DNA of 64,000 bases from DASVUC01 sp038237225 (GTDB taxonomy: Bacteria; Planctomycetota; Phycisphaerae; Tepidisphaerales; Tepidisphaeraceae), in assembly GCA_038237225.1 (NCBI GenBank), contig JBBRYX010000005.1, positions 124,001 through 188,000 of the forward strand. The letters run 5' to 3'. This document shows positions 1 through 9,402 of this stretch, one piece after another. Positions within the stretch are counted from its first letter, which is position 1, and every line of letters starts with the position of its first letter. The notes under the pieces were generated by a model, which saw nothing but the letters and a program-made list of their open reading frames with translations, had not been told where the DNA came from and did not search any database. The position numbers and the translations under genes were made by a program.

Positions 1-1
1 G

Positions 2-2386
2 CCGTATGATGAGTTCATCACCTGGCAAATCGCGGGGGATCTGCTGCCGAATGCCACGAAGGAGCAGCGCCTGGCGACAGCGTTCAATCGGCTGCACATG
101 CAGAACGAGGAAGGCGGCATTGTCGAGGAAGAGTTTCGCGTGGCGTATGTTGTCGATCGCGTGAACACGATGGGCACCGCGTTCCTCGGACTCACATTCG
201 AGTGCTCCAGATGTCACGATCACAAGTTCGATCCGATCACGCAGAAGGATTTCTATTCGATGTTCGCGTTCTTCCAGAACATTGACGAGTCCGGGCAGAC
301 CTCGTTCTTCACACCTTCGATGCCGGTGCCCGCGCTGCTGCTATCGGATGATGCGCAGGATGCGAAGCTAGCGGAGTTGCGGAAGGGCATCGATGCGAAG
401 GAGAAGGAGCTTCGCGAGCTTCCCGAGAAGTCCGGTGACGCTTTTGAGAAGTGGCTTTCCGCCAAGGGTGAGGTGCCGAAAGAAGTCGCTGGGATGGTCG
501 CGCGGTACACGTTCGATGAGCCGGCGAGCACGCAGCCTGTGAATACGGTCGATTCGAAAACCACCGCGCAGCGCGTCGAAGCGCCAACGACAGCGCCCGG
601 AAAAGTGGGCAAAGCGGCGCAGCTAAGCGGCGAGAATGGGTTCGTCTTTCCAAACGTCGGAACGTTCACTCGCGCTGACGCATTCTCCCTGAGTCTGTGG
701 CTGCAAACGCCCACGCACGCGCCGCGCATGGTGGTGGTTCATAAGAGCATGGCCCCGATCGATGCCGGCAGTCGGGGATACGAACTGCTTCTTGAGAACG
801 GCCACCTCGCGTTCGGCCTGCATCACATGTGGCCGGGGAATTCGTTGAAGGTGATCACGAAGCACGTCGTGCCGGTGAACGAGTGGACGCACGTTGCCGT
901 AAGCTATGATGGATCGAGTCGGGCATCTGGCGTCCGCGTGTATCTGAATGGCGCTCCAATGGAGTTGGAGGTCATCCGCGATGGACTCACCAGGGACATC
1001 ATCTACGGCGGCAAGGAACCTGATCTGGCAATTGGACATCGCTTTCGTGACAACGGGTTCAAGGGGGGAAAGGTCGATGAGTTCTGCGTGTTCAATCGTG
1101 CGCTTTCGCCGCTCGAGGTAAGCCGAGTCGCGGGGAAGGATGATTTTGCAAACGCCTGGAAAGCCGCGCCGGCAGCGCTTTCGCCAAATCAACGCGATCC
1201 ATTACAAGAATCTTTTTGTGCGACCGCTTACCCGCCCGCGCTACAGGCGGCCAAGGAACTTGCGGCATTGCGTCGGACGGAGAATGAGCTTGTAACGCCG
1301 ATTCCTGAGGCGATGGTGATGCGGGAACTGCCTCAGCCGAAGCCCGCGTTTGTTTTGAAGCGCGGAGCATACGATGCGCCGGGTGAGGCGGTTTCAGCGG
1401 CGACACCCGGATTCCTGCCGGCGTTTCCCAAGGATCAGCCGCGTAATCGGCTCGGGCTGGCGAAGTGGTTGCTGGACCGGGAGAACCCGTTGACCGCCCG
1501 CGTTACCGTCAATCGCGCCTGGCAGCAATTGTTCGGGCGCGGCATCGTCGAAACCAGCGATAACTTCGGCACCCAGGGCGCTCAGGCAACGAATCCGGAC
1601 CTGCTCGATTGGCTCGCGCGCGAATTCGTCGACACCATGCACTGGGACATGAAGCGGTTGCTAAAGACGATCGCGATGTCAGCGACCTACCGCCAGTCGT
1701 CACGCGCCGCACCCGAACTGCTCGCGCGCGATCCCGCCAATACCCTACTTGCGCGCGGACCGTCGCGCCGGCTCACCGCGGAGATGCTTCGCGATCAGGC
1801 GCTGGCTGCTGGCGATTTGCTGGTTGAGCATCTCGGCGGTCCGAGCGTCAAACCTTATCAGCCGGATGGGTTGTGGGATGTGGCGATGGGGCGTCCGACC
1901 TATGACCAGGATCATGGGGAAGGTCTGTATCGGCGAAGTCTCTACACATTCTGGAAGCGATCCGTTCCGCCCCCGGCGATGACCGTATTCGATGCAGCCG
2001 ACAAAAACGTCTGCACCGTGCGGCGACAGAGCACGAGCACGCCGTTGCAGGCGCTGGCGCTCCTGAACGACACACAAGTGGTGGAAGCGGCTCGATTTGT
2101 CGCGCAACGAATGTTGGCACAGGGCGGATCAACCCTTGACCAGCGCGTGGCGTGGGCGTTTCAACTGGTGATTGGTCGACGCCCGAGCGATCGGGAACTG
2201 GCGGTGCTCAAGCAACTGTACAGCGAGCAGCGTGGAATTTTTGCCGCCGATGCCGAAGCGGCCAAGAAGCTGCTCGCGGTCGGTGAAAAGCCGAACGATA
2301 AGAAGCTCGATCGCACCGATCTTGCGGCCGGCACGGTTCTCGGGATCGCTTTGTTCAATCACGACGGCGCGGTAATGCGAAGGTGA
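2..2386 (+). CDS. DUF1549/LamG/DUF1553 (PSCyt2-PSD1) protein, 5' truncated
   Basis: The frame is open from the first bases, so the gene starts outside the window. The visible part opens with the end of a DUF1549 (PSCyt2) domain, including a CSRCHDHKFDPI motif near nucleotide 210. A LamG/concanavalin-like domain follows (about 500-1130; VARYTFDE to KVDEFCVFNRALS), then a long DUF1553 (PSD1) domain with the typical RLGLAKWLLDRENPLTARV and PLQALALLND blocks. Such proteins are exported, planctomycete-enriched and usually paired with DUF1501 proteins, as here (4-nt gap to the next gene). They are thought to act in degradation or binding of complex polymers; the exact substrate is unknown. The LamG domain between the two DUFs suggests carbohydrate binding (inference). 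Some family members have N-terminal cytochrome c, which would lie upstream. Confidence 0.93.
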   Translation, partial: PYDEFITWQIAGDLLPNATKEQRLATAFNRLHMQNEEGGIVEEEFRVAYVVDRVNTMGTAFLGLTFECSRCHDHKFDPITQKDFYSMFAFFQNIDESGQTSFFTPSMPVPALLLSDDAQDAKLAELRKGIDAKEKELRELPEKSGDAFEKWLSAKGEVPKEVAGMVARYTFDEPASTQPVNTVDSKTTAQRVEAPTTAPGKVGKAAQLSGENGFVFPNVGTFTRADAFSLSLWLQTPTHAPRMVVVHKSMAPIDAGSRGYELLLENGHLAFGLHHMWPGNSLKVITKHVVPVNEWTHVAVSYDGSSRASGVRVYLNGAPMELEVIRDGLTRDIIYGGKEPDLAIGHRFRDNGFKGGKVDEFCVFNRALSPLEVSRVAGKDDFANAWKAAPAALSPNQRDPLQESFCATAYPPALQAAKELAALRRTENELVTPIPEAMVMRELPQPKPAFVLKRGAYDAPGEAVSAATPGFLPAFPKDQPRNRLGLAKWLLDRENPLTARVTVNRAWQQLFGRGIVETSDNFGTQGAQATNPDLLDWLAREFVDTMHWDMKRLLKTIAMSATYRQSSRAAPELLARDPANTLLARGPSRRLTAEMLRDQALAAGDLLVEHLGGPSVKPYQPDGLWDVAMGRPTYDQDHGEGLYRRSLYTFWKRSVPPPAMTVFDAADKNVCTVRRQSTSTPLQALALLNDTQVVEAARFVAQRMLAQGGSTLDQRVAWAFQLVIGRRPSDRELAVLKQLYSEQRGIFAADAEAAKKLLAVGEKPNDKKLDRTDLAAGTVLGIALFNHDGAVMRR

Positions 2387-2390
2387 TGTT

Positions 2391-3854
2391 ATGACCTGCA
2401 ATAACGTTGATTATTCAATGAATCGCCGCGATTTCCTCGGCCGCTTCGGGCTCGGCCTGGGCGGAGTCGCGCTGATGGGATTACTGCATCGCGACGCCGG
2501 GGGAGCCACGTCGACCGCAACCGCAACGACCCGGAGCGCGTACAACGGGATTCTTTCAGCCCCCCACTTCGCGCCCCGCGCCAAGCGCATCATTTATCTG
2601 TTCATGGCAGGCGGGCCGTCGCAGCACGACTTGTTCGATTACAAGCCGCTGCTCAACGAGAAAAACGGGCAGGACCTCCCCGCCAGCGTGCGCATGGGTC
2701 AGCGGCTGACGGGAATGTCCGGCAACCAGGCGACGCTCCCGCTGGCGGGTTCTATCTTCAAATTCGCTCAGCACGGAAAATCCCGCGCCTGGGTCAGCGA
2801 TCTGATGCCGTGGACGGCGAAGATGGTCGATGAGTTGTGCTTCATCAAATCGCTGCACACCGAAGCGATCAATCACGATCCCGCGATCACGTTCTTCCAG
2901 ACCGGACATCAGCTTGCTGGCCGCCCGAGCATGGGCGCTTGGCTCAGCTATGGGCTCGGCAGCGTGAACCAGAATCTGCCCGGATTCGTGGTGTTGATCA
3001 GCAAGGACCGCATCGACCAGCCGCTCTACGCGCGCCTTTGGGGCAACGGGTTTCTGCCCAGCAAGCATCAGGGCGTGCAGTTTCGCGGCGGGAAGGATCC
3101 GGTTCTCTATCTGAAGAATCCCGACGGGATTTCCGCGAACAGCCGGCGCAAAATGCTGGATCGGCTGGCCGAGCTGCACTCGCTTCAGTTTCAGGATGTG
3201 GGCGATCCGGAGATCAACTCGCGGGTTTCGCAATATGAGATGGCGTTCCGCATGCAGACCAGCGTGCCGGACGTGATGGATGTTTCGACCGAATCCAAAG
3301 ATGCCTTAGAACTTTACGGACCCGAGGCTAAGGATCCCGGCACATTCGCCGCCAACTGTTTGTTGGCGCGGCGCCTGGCGGAGAGGGATGTGCGGTTCAT
3401 CCAGCTCTACCACCCGGGTTGGGATCATCACGGGAAGTTGCCGGCCGGCATCCGACGTCAGGCCGCCGATGTGGATCGAGCCTGCTACGCGCTCATCACC
3501 GATCTGAAACGCCGCGGTTTGCTCGACGACACCCTCGTCGTTTGGGGCGGTGAGTTCGGCCGAACCAACTATTCGCAAGGCAAGCTGACCGCCGACGATT
3601 ATGGCCGCGATCACCATCCGCGCTGCTTCACCGGCTGGATGGCGGGCGGCGGAATCACGCCCGGAATCACCTACGGCGCAACCGACGACTTTGGATACAA
3701 CGTGATTCAGGACCCCGTCCACGTTCACGATCTGCAGGCGACGATCCTTCATCAATTGGGCGTCGATCACGAGCGACTGACCTACCAGTTCCAGGGGCGC
3801 CATTATCGCCTGACCGACGTGCATGGGCAGGTTGTGAAGGGAATCATCAGCTAA
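2391..3854 (+). CDS. DUF1501 family secreted protein (Tat-exported)
   Basis: This is a 487-residue member of the DUF1501 family, which has an alkaline-phosphatase/sulfatase-like fold. A twin-arginine signal is visible at residues 10-35 (MNRRDFLGRFGLGLGG), so the protein is probably exported folded. Family landmarks are YLFMAGGPSQHDLFDYKP, HTEAINHDPAITFFQTG, the metal-site-like HPGWDHHG, VVWGGEFGRTNYSQ and GRDHHP. An ATG at 2418 would put the Tat motif at the very N-terminus, but the ATG at 2391 has an AAGG upstream and none is seen before 2418, so 2391 was kept. The gene follows the PSCyt2/PSD1 gene by 4 nt and almost certainly shares its transcript. Substrate unknown. Confidence 0.93.
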   Translation: MTCNNVDYSMNRRDFLGRFGLGLGGVALMGLLHRDAGGATSTATATTRSAYNGILSAPHFAPRAKRIIYLFMAGGPSQHDLFDYKPLLNEKNGQDLPASVRMGQRLTGMSGNQATLPLAGSIFKFAQHGKSRAWVSDLMPWTAKMVDELCFIKSLHTEAINHDPAITFFQTGHQLAGRPSMGAWLSYGLGSVNQNLPGFVVLISKDRIDQPLYARLWGNGFLPSKHQGVQFRGGKDPVLYLKNPDGISANSRRKMLDRLAELHSLQFQDVGDPEINSRVSQYEMAFRMQTSVPDVMDVSTESKDALELYGPEAKDPGTFAANCLLARRLAERDVRFIQLYHPGWDHHGKLPAGIRRQAADVDRACYALITDLKRRGLLDDTLVVWGGEFGRTNYSQGKLTADDYGRDHHPRCFTGWMAGGGITPGITYGATDDFGYNVIQDPVHVHDLQATILHQLGVDHERLTYQFQGRHYRLTDVHGQVVKGIIS

Positions 3855-3959
3855 TCCCGGCCAGATCTAAATAAATGCAGGCGATTCTGGTACGTCGTCA
3901 GCGTAGCGGTCGCACCCCAAGGCCCACATTCAACCACGTTTCAGATCACGCTCACTTAT

Positions 3960-6900
3960 TTACTCAGACGACCACTGCGCCCGAGCGGGCGAGCCCGGAA
4001 CTTCAAGGAGTTCACAGCGCAGCCCGGCGGCTTTTCGTGCGGGTAGATCGATCCAGAAGTCAAAGATATGACGCCCGACCTCCAACTCCTTCGTGATCCG
4101 TCCCGGCTGTGGCACGAGCGCGCCGTCAATCCACATCTGCACCCCCGCCGCATCGCTGATGCCGATGCTCACCTTCCCGGGTATGCGAACATCCAAGGCG
4201 CACCGCAAGATCGCCACCGATTGATCCGGACCGCTCGCGGCCTCGCTCAAAGGCACTTCGCCGGCGACGTTCGTAAACTGGCGAGACCAAGCCAGCTTTT
4301 TGTCCTCGAGCAACATTTTTCCAATTGACTGGTTGGATGTAAGTGCATTCACTTGGCTAAGCATCCACCATCTCCTGGCAACGGCTGCGTGGCCCACGTT
4401 GAACGGCCCGGGCTTGCCCAGCTCCGACAGGAATCGAACCAAATCGGCAAGCTGGTCATCGGTCAGCCCATCAGCCAGCCCGGTTGGCATCAGTGTGCCG
4501 ATCGGACGCTGCCGCTTGATCGTGCTTTTCGGGATGACGATCTCATCGTGCGTCGCGTCCCGAAGGACAACCGCCTCGGAAGTGTCCCGCAACTGGATAC
4601 CGCTGAACGAATCGCCGGTCTTCGTGTCGACGACGAATGCGGTGTAACCATCCTTCACGCGCTTCCCCGGCTGGAGAATGTGCTCGACCAGGAAATCAGG
4701 CTGAGCGCTGGTGCCGATCGCGGCGAGATCGGGGCCGACATTGCCGCCTGCGCCGGCTATCGCGTGACAGCGCATGCAGCTCAGCCAGGCGCTGCGAAAC
4801 AGTTGCTCGCCGCGGACGGGATCCCCCTGAGTCATGGCCAGTTGAACGAAGCGCTCCAGCACTTCAGGTGAAGCCTGCCGTTTCGTGGCAGACACCTCTG
4901 CCGCTGCGCGCAGTACACTCGCCAGCGGAGCAGAAGTCGCGCCCGCCGCGGCCATCTCGCGGAGTCCGAGCTTCGCCACATCCGCTCGCGGCTTACAGTT
5001 CTTCATCGCGTCTGCAAGAACAGCGGGTCCGCCCTTGCGCCGCAACAACGCCGCAAACACCGGAGCGGAATCACCGGCGCCTGGGTCGCGAAAGAGAATC
5101 GCGGCCGCGCCCGCGGCTTCTTTCAGATCGACCCCAGCCAGCGACACGATCGCATCAGTACGAATAACGGTTGATCGTTCCGGCCCGGCGAGTTGCGTCA
5201 GATACCGGCGACTTTCGTCTGCGCCCACTTCGACCACAGCCGCCATGGCTGCTTGACGGCGCTGCGAGCTGGTGGATGGATCTTCGCAAATCTGCGTCAG
5301 GGTTTGTCGAATCGACGCCAGTTTCCAGATACCGCCCAATCGAATCGCCGCCAGCCCAAGAGCATCGTCCCGCGACATCAGTGATGCGATGCGGGTAAGG
5401 TCCGAGGCCGGGACGATCTTCCGCTCGCGCGCTGCCGCCCCAAGCGCGTCAAGCAGTCGAGCGCGATCCGAGATATTCAATCCTTCCGTTGCGACCGCGG
5501 CGTCCAAAACGGCGCCAATTTGATGCGCGTTTCCAATCGAGGCTACCGCCGTCAGCAATTCCAGTCGATGCTCGGGGCGAATCTTCCCCGCTTGCAGCAA
5601 TTCCAGCAGCTTGGGAACACCTTCGGGCGAATGAATCGCAATCAACGCGAACGAGATCCGTCGTGCATCGTTCTGCATCCCCAATCGACCGGCCTGAAAT
5701 TCGGGATACCAGTAGCGCTGAAGAACGAGCGCTGTTTTGCGCAGCTCAAAATCCAGCATGTCGTCCGTACGCTTCTCGAGCGCGATCATCGCTGCTTCGA
5801 ACGCCGCGACCGATGGAATCCGCTGCGCGGCGAGAACAGCGCTCAGGCGCACGGCGATGTTTTCATCCCGCGCCTGAGCGGCAAAAAGCGACAGCGCATC
5901 CGGCACTCGGTCGTGCCAGTAGCCGAGCACCGCCGTCGCCGCGCGGCGTGCCCGCGCATCCTTTGCTCGAAGCATGCGCCGCAGCAGGACGGGTTCGACG
6001 ACGTCGATTGTCTGATAAGTCCAAAGCGCCTCGAGCAGTTGATGTTCCGAGGCCGGGTCGCTCTCGCTGATTGTCGCAACCCACTTCCCCAGCGCGTCTG
6101 CCACCTCGTTTCGATCGCGCTCCGCGAGCGTCCGCCTCGCCTGATCGCGCGTCCATTGCTCCGGATCTTTAAGGTGGTCGAGCAACTCAGTGCTTCCGGC
6201 GCGCAGGTCCGGTGGCGAAACAAGCGGCCGGCCTTTGCAGCTTATTCTCCAGATCCTTCCCCGCTCGTGGTCGCGTCGCGGGTCCCGGAAATCCACCTGG
6301 TTGTGCTGAATAATCAGGTTGTACCAATCGGCTACGTACAACGCGCCGTCCGGCCCGATCTTCATATCCACCGGCCGAAACTTCCGATGCTTCGAAACAA
6401 TCAAAGGCGCCAGTTGCTTCGTTGCCAGACGCTCGCCGTTGTCTTCAACTGCAAACCGATTCACCTGCTGCGATTGAAAGCCGCCGGAGACCAGATTACC
6501 TTGCCACTCCGGCGGAAAATGACGACCGGTGATCCGCTCCAGGCCCGAATGTCGATCACCGCCAAGCTTCGTCATGGGCAGCGGCGGAACAAACGCCGGG
6601 TCGTTGGAATCGTTCAGCGGCGTGTCCGGAAGCACGAGGTTAATGTCCGCAACCCACGCGCTGCTGATCATCGACCGCCCCCAGTCGTCGATGACATGAC
6701 CCCACGAGTTGCTTTGGAAGATCGAGCGGTCGTAGACCTCCAGCCTCAGCGCATCCGTTCGCAGTTGCCACATTCCCCCGCCAAACTGCCGCCGCAAACC
6801 GAATGGCGTCTCCACGCTGCTGAGGATGTAGCACCCCTGGTTAAAGTACAGGAATCCGTCCGGCCCCCACCGAAACGTGCTGATCGCGTGGTGCATGTCC

Positions 6901-7403
6901 TGCGTGCCGAAGCCCGACAGAAGCATCCGCCGCTGGTCGGCCTTGCCGTCTCCATCGGTGTCTTTTAAGTGCAGGAGAGAATCCGCTTGACCGACATACA
7001 CGCCACCGTCGCCCGGGATCATGCCGGTGGGAACTGACAAGCCGGTGGCGAACGTGTGCGACCTCGCGGCTTGCCCGGTCTCGGTTGCGCGCTCCAGTAC
7101 CGTGATGAAATCACGCGATTCCTGTCCCGGTAGCACGTGCGGATATCCCGGCAGGCACAGCGCCCACAGCCGACCCTGCGCATCGAAGTTGATCGTCACC
7201 GGATTAACAATCGCCGGCTCGCAAGCGTAAAGCTGGATATCAAAACCTTCCGGCAATTGCAGCAGTCGCCGCTCCACCTCCGGGTCATCGCTCATGGGAT
7301 CGTCGGCAACAACGCCTGCGTGCGCGGAAACGGACGAAGCCCACACCCACAGAAGGCACACAATCGATTCGCGGAACAATCTGTTGTTGAATGTCGCCTG
7401 CAT
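3960..7403 (-). CDS. PVC-type haem-binding dehydrogenase with HEAT repeats and cytochrome c domain
   Basis: This 1147-residue secreted protein has the classic planctomycete PVC arrangement. After a signal peptide (about residues 1-28) comes an N-terminal beta-propeller related to membrane-bound/PQQ-like dehydrogenases (LPEGFDIQLYACEP, FRWGPDGFLYFNQG, KIGPDGALYVADWYN). A long alpha-helical HEAT-repeat region follows (about 400-840). The cytochrome c domain has one CMRCH haem site near residue 875 (GEQLFRSAWLSCMRCHAI) and the PVC haem-domain tail (MPTGLADGLTDDQLADLVRFL). A C-terminal beta-rich domain of about 150 residues ends the chain. It probably oxidises an extracellular or periplasmic sugar-like substrate and passes electrons to the haem; the substrate cannot be read from sequence. 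It lies 5 nt downstream of the SGNH hydrolase gene, so the two form an operon. Confidence 0.93.
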   Translation of the reverse strand: MQATFNNRLFRESIVCLLWVWASSVSAHAGVVADDPMSDDPEVERRLLQLPEGFDIQLYACEPAIVNPVTINFDAQGRLWALCLPGYPHVLPGQESRDFITVLERATETGQAARSHTFATGLSVPTGMIPGDGGVYVGQADSLLHLKDTDGDGKADQRRMLLSGFGTQDMHHAISTFRWGPDGFLYFNQGCYILSSVETPFGLRRQFGGGMWQLRTDALRLEVYDRSIFQSNSWGHVIDDWGRSMISSAWVADINLVLPDTPLNDSNDPAFVPPLPMTKLGGDRHSGLERITGRHFPPEWQGNLVSGGFQSQQVNRFAVEDNGERLATKQLAPLIVSKHRKFRPVDMKIGPDGALYVADWYNLIIQHNQVDFRDPRRDHERGRIWRISCKGRPLVSPPDLRAGSTELLDHLKDPEQWTRDQARRTLAERDRNEVADALGKWVATISESDPASEHQLLEALWTYQTIDVVEPVLLRRMLRAKDARARRAATAVLGYWHDRVPDALSLFAAQARDENIAVRLSAVLAAQRIPSVAAFEAAMIALEKRTDDMLDFELRKTALVLQRYWYPEFQAGRLGMQNDARRISFALIAIHSPEGVPKLLELLQAGKIRPEHRLELLTAVASIGNAHQIGAVLDAAVATEGLNISDRARLLDALGAAARERKIVPASDLTRIASLMSRDDALGLAAIRLGGIWKLASIRQTLTQICEDPSTSSQRRQAAMAAVVEVGADESRRYLTQLAGPERSTVIRTDAIVSLAGVDLKEAAGAAAILFRDPGAGDSAPVFAALLRRKGGPAVLADAMKNCKPRADVAKLGLREMAAAGATSAPLASVLRAAAEVSATKRQASPEVLERFVQLAMTQGDPVRGEQLFRSAWLSCMRCHAIAGAGGNVGPDLAAIGTSAQPDFLVEHILQPGKRVKDGYTAFVVDTKTGDSFSGIQLRDTSEAVVLRDATHDEIVIPKSTIKRQRPIGTLMPTGLADGLTDDQLADLVRFLSELGKPGPFNVGHAAVARRWWMLSQVNALTSNQSIGKMLLEDKKLAWSRQFTNVAGEVPLSEAASGPDQSVAILRCALDVRIPGKVSIGISDAAGVQMWIDGALVPQPGRITKELEVGRHIFDFWIDLPARKAAGLRCELLEVPGSPARAQWSSE

Positions 7404-7408
7404 ATTAA

Positions 7409-8641
7409 CTACGGCTTGGCGTGCTTCGGAATGAGTTTAAATTGGTGAGAGACCGGCTTACGAAGTCCCGCAATCACCTTGTCGAGATCCGCCAACTGCT
7501 TGTCATACATCGCATAATCCCCGCTGATATAAGTCCAGTGACGCGAGTGATCATTAAAGGGCCGCCACCGGCGATAAAAGATTTCATTGCTTCGCACGAT
7601 CTCCCCTCGCAGCTTGTCTGCGACGTCCGCGTCCGGATCAACAGGAAGTTTCAACCCGGTTTCCCATTCCGCATTCTTGGCCGTTCTCACTTCCTGACCG
7701 TCAACGGAAAGCGCCCATTCTCCCTCGCTCAAGCCCTTCACCCGCAGCCATGGCAATTCGTCCAACTGCCCCTCGGCTTTGTGAAGGTCAGCAGGCGTTA
7801 CCGGTGCGGAGAGTATTTCCCGCACAAACCGAAACTGTAGCCCCGGACCCTCAGTCCCCTCCGTCACCCCCGCGGATTGGACCGACAGTACTTTGCCCTC
7901 AGCGGTCATTTCCATGCGACACGGCTCCACCCGAAGCCCAAGCTGCCGCTCAACCTCAGCGGCGACGAGCCAATATCCCGAGTCGTTCAACGTGATGCCG
8001 TTACTCGTCAGGCGCACGGCCGGGTGAGCGCTCTTGAAGTCCGATAGAGGATGATACAGATCCACAAATGGCAACTTGCGCTCTCTCGCGACCGCGGCAA
8101 TCACCGAAATGTAACGCTCCAAATTGCGATTGTGCTCTGCCAAATCCTTCAGCGACCGCCCCTGGTCCTCATGCAAAGTCGGTGAAAGTAGGATCAGTCT
8201 GGGCGCGATACGCTGGAGCGAATCCAGCAACACCTTATACCCTTCCTGGAATTTCCTTAGCCCACCCTCGCCCTCAAAAGATTCGACCATCCCGTAGCCG
8301 ACAAAAATTGCTGACGGCTTCAGGGCGGCCATCTCCTTCAGAAGCCGATCCAAACCTGCGGGGTTCTCATATCCCGCCGTGCGCGCAGCCCCGGAAATAG
8401 AATCGCCGCTCCATCCGAGGTTGCGGAAAATCACCGGCCGCTCCGAGAAATGCCGGAGCAGACGAGTTTCGATGTACCCGGTAAGGCGCGCCTGCTCGAT
8501 GAATCCGTTCCCGACAAAAACAATGCAATTGTTCCCCGGCTGCAGCTCAAGGGCCGGTTGCGTCGATGCTTCGGCGAAGCAAATGCCGCTCCTGAACCCC
8601 AAGCAATTGCCAAGCCCCAGGCAAATCAGAAATGAAACCAT
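7409..8641 (-). CDS. SGNH/GDSL-type hydrolase, secreted
   Basis: The product (410 residues) is a planctomycete-type SGNH hydrolase with a signal peptide (MVSFLICLGLGNCLGF). Recognisable blocks are VFVGNGFIEQ (block I), FRNLGWSGDSISG, IFVGYGMVESFEG (block III-like) and the ending block near LNDSGYWLVAAEVE. Block I reads GNG and not the canonical GDS, so the classical nucleophile serine is not where expected; the family's WSGD motif is present. An in-frame ATG further upstream (8824) would add a repeat-derived, non-homologous N-terminus, so 8641 was chosen because it gives a clean signal peptide. Esterase or deacetylase action on a polysaccharide is a plausible role given the adjacent PVC dehydrogenase, but that is inference. 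Confidence 0.82.
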   Translation of the reverse strand: MVSFLICLGLGNCLGFRSGICFAEASTQPALELQPGNNCIVFVGNGFIEQARLTGYIETRLLRHFSERPVIFRNLGWSGDSISGAARTAGYENPAGLDRLLKEMAALKPSAIFVGYGMVESFEGEGGLRKFQEGYKVLLDSLQRIAPRLILLSPTLHEDQGRSLKDLAEHNRNLERYISVIAAVARERKLPFVDLYHPLSDFKSAHPAVRLTSNGITLNDSGYWLVAAEVERQLGLRVEPCRMEMTAEGKVLSVQSAGVTEGTEGPGLQFRFVREILSAPVTPADLHKAEGQLDELPWLRVKGLSEGEWALSVDGQEVRTAKNAEWETGLKLPVDPDADVADKLRGEIVRSNEIFYRRWRPFNDHSRHWTYISGDYAMYDKQLADLDKVIAGLRKPVSHQFKLIPKHAKP

Positions 8642-8756
8642 CACCGCGCGGCGCACATGGGCATAATACCGCGAGAGAAACCATCGTGCACCACCTCGCG
8701 GCGGGAGGTGTCCCATCTCAGGCCGCGTAACAGTCTGGGCGGGGGACTTTTGTGGC

Positions 8757-8911
8757 GGACAAATCCGAAATCCAAAGCACGAAATCCGACCCAAGCACCA
8801 ATGACCGAAGCGGAAATGCTCCAACCCGTTTTGGTGATTTCTTCTTCATGCTTGAGATTTGTTTCGGATTTCGTGCTTCGGATTTCGTGCTTCGGATTTC
8901 GTGCTTCGACG
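8757..8911. repeat. Inverted/tandem repeat, TTTCGGATTTCG family
   Basis: The left arm (about 8761-8790) and the right arm (8863-8910) are inverted copies of an AATCCGAAAT / ATTTCGGATT theme. The right arm holds three perfect tandem 14-bp units (TTCGGATTTCGTGC) at 8863-8904. Related sequence recurs at 14387-14452 and 53799-53935. The rest of the gap 8642-8965 holds no gene that I can support. Confidence 0.8.
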
Positions 8912-8965
8912 CGATGCCTTTTTCGCCATTGTCACGCACCCGCCCATGTCAATAGAAGTGTTTCC

Positions 8966-9166
8966 CTACTTTCCTCTCCCGCCGCCGCGACCGCTGCGCT
9001 TCGGCTTGCGAACCCGAGGCAGCGGCTTGGTCACTTCCAACACCTTGGCCGGTGCCTTGGCAGGCCTGCTCGCCGCCTGTTTCGCCAACGCCTCGCTCAC
9101 GTAAGAATTGTTCACCAGCTTCGGCTCCGACGGACCGGAAATCTTTTTGAACTGTCTCGCACGCAT
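8966..9166 (-). CDS. Small basic hypothetical protein
   Basis: A 66-residue protein with a Lys/Arg/Ala/Pro-rich C-terminal tail (AKAPAKVLEVTKPLPR then RSGRGGGRGK). The ATG at 9166 is preceded by TTTGGAGAACAAC, a good ribosome-binding site, which is the main reason to believe the gene; an in-frame TTG four codons upstream would overlap that site. I do not recognise the family. The composition suggests a nucleic-acid-binding or ribosome-associated small protein, but this is only composition. It stands alone between a repeat cluster and the secreted four-repeat protein gene. Confidence 0.55.
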   Translation of the reverse strand: MRARQFKKISGPSEPKLVNNSYVSEALAKQAASRPAKAPAKVLEVTKPLPRVRKPKRSGRGGGRGK

Positions 9167-9330
9167 GTTGTTCTCCAAATTAAGCCCGCCCCCGGCTCAC
9201 TCGCGCCGGATTCTATAGCAGGTCGTCCCTTTCAAACTTGCCGGATAGAGGGTGCCGTTCTTTTAATCACCCACCTCAAGCGCGCCCAGATTCAGACTTC
9301 CCAAGCCAGAGACGATCAACCCGCCCCTGT

Positions 9331-9391
9331 TTCACCATTCACCAGTCCCGAGTCACGTTTCACGTTTCACGTTTCACGAGCCACGCTTCAC
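9331..9391. repeat. TCACGTTTCACGTTT repeat cluster
   Basis: Three exact tandem CACGTTT units at 9354-9374, embedded in a longer degenerate string of CAC/GAG-type words (CACCAGTCCCGAGTCACG, CACGAGCCACGC). The same word family is found at 22022-22309. It lies just past the stop of the gene at 9403. Confidence 0.65.
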
Positions 9392-9402
9392 AAATCCCAA
9401 AA

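Noticed and set aside
5520..6968. A 482-codon open frame on + opposite the PVC dehydrogenase
   Set aside because: It is antisense to a well-supported gene and is rich in Arg/His/Pro without domains.
8863..8904. Three direct 14-bp repeats, as possible CRISPR
   Set aside because: The units are adjacent without spacers, and no cas gene is present.
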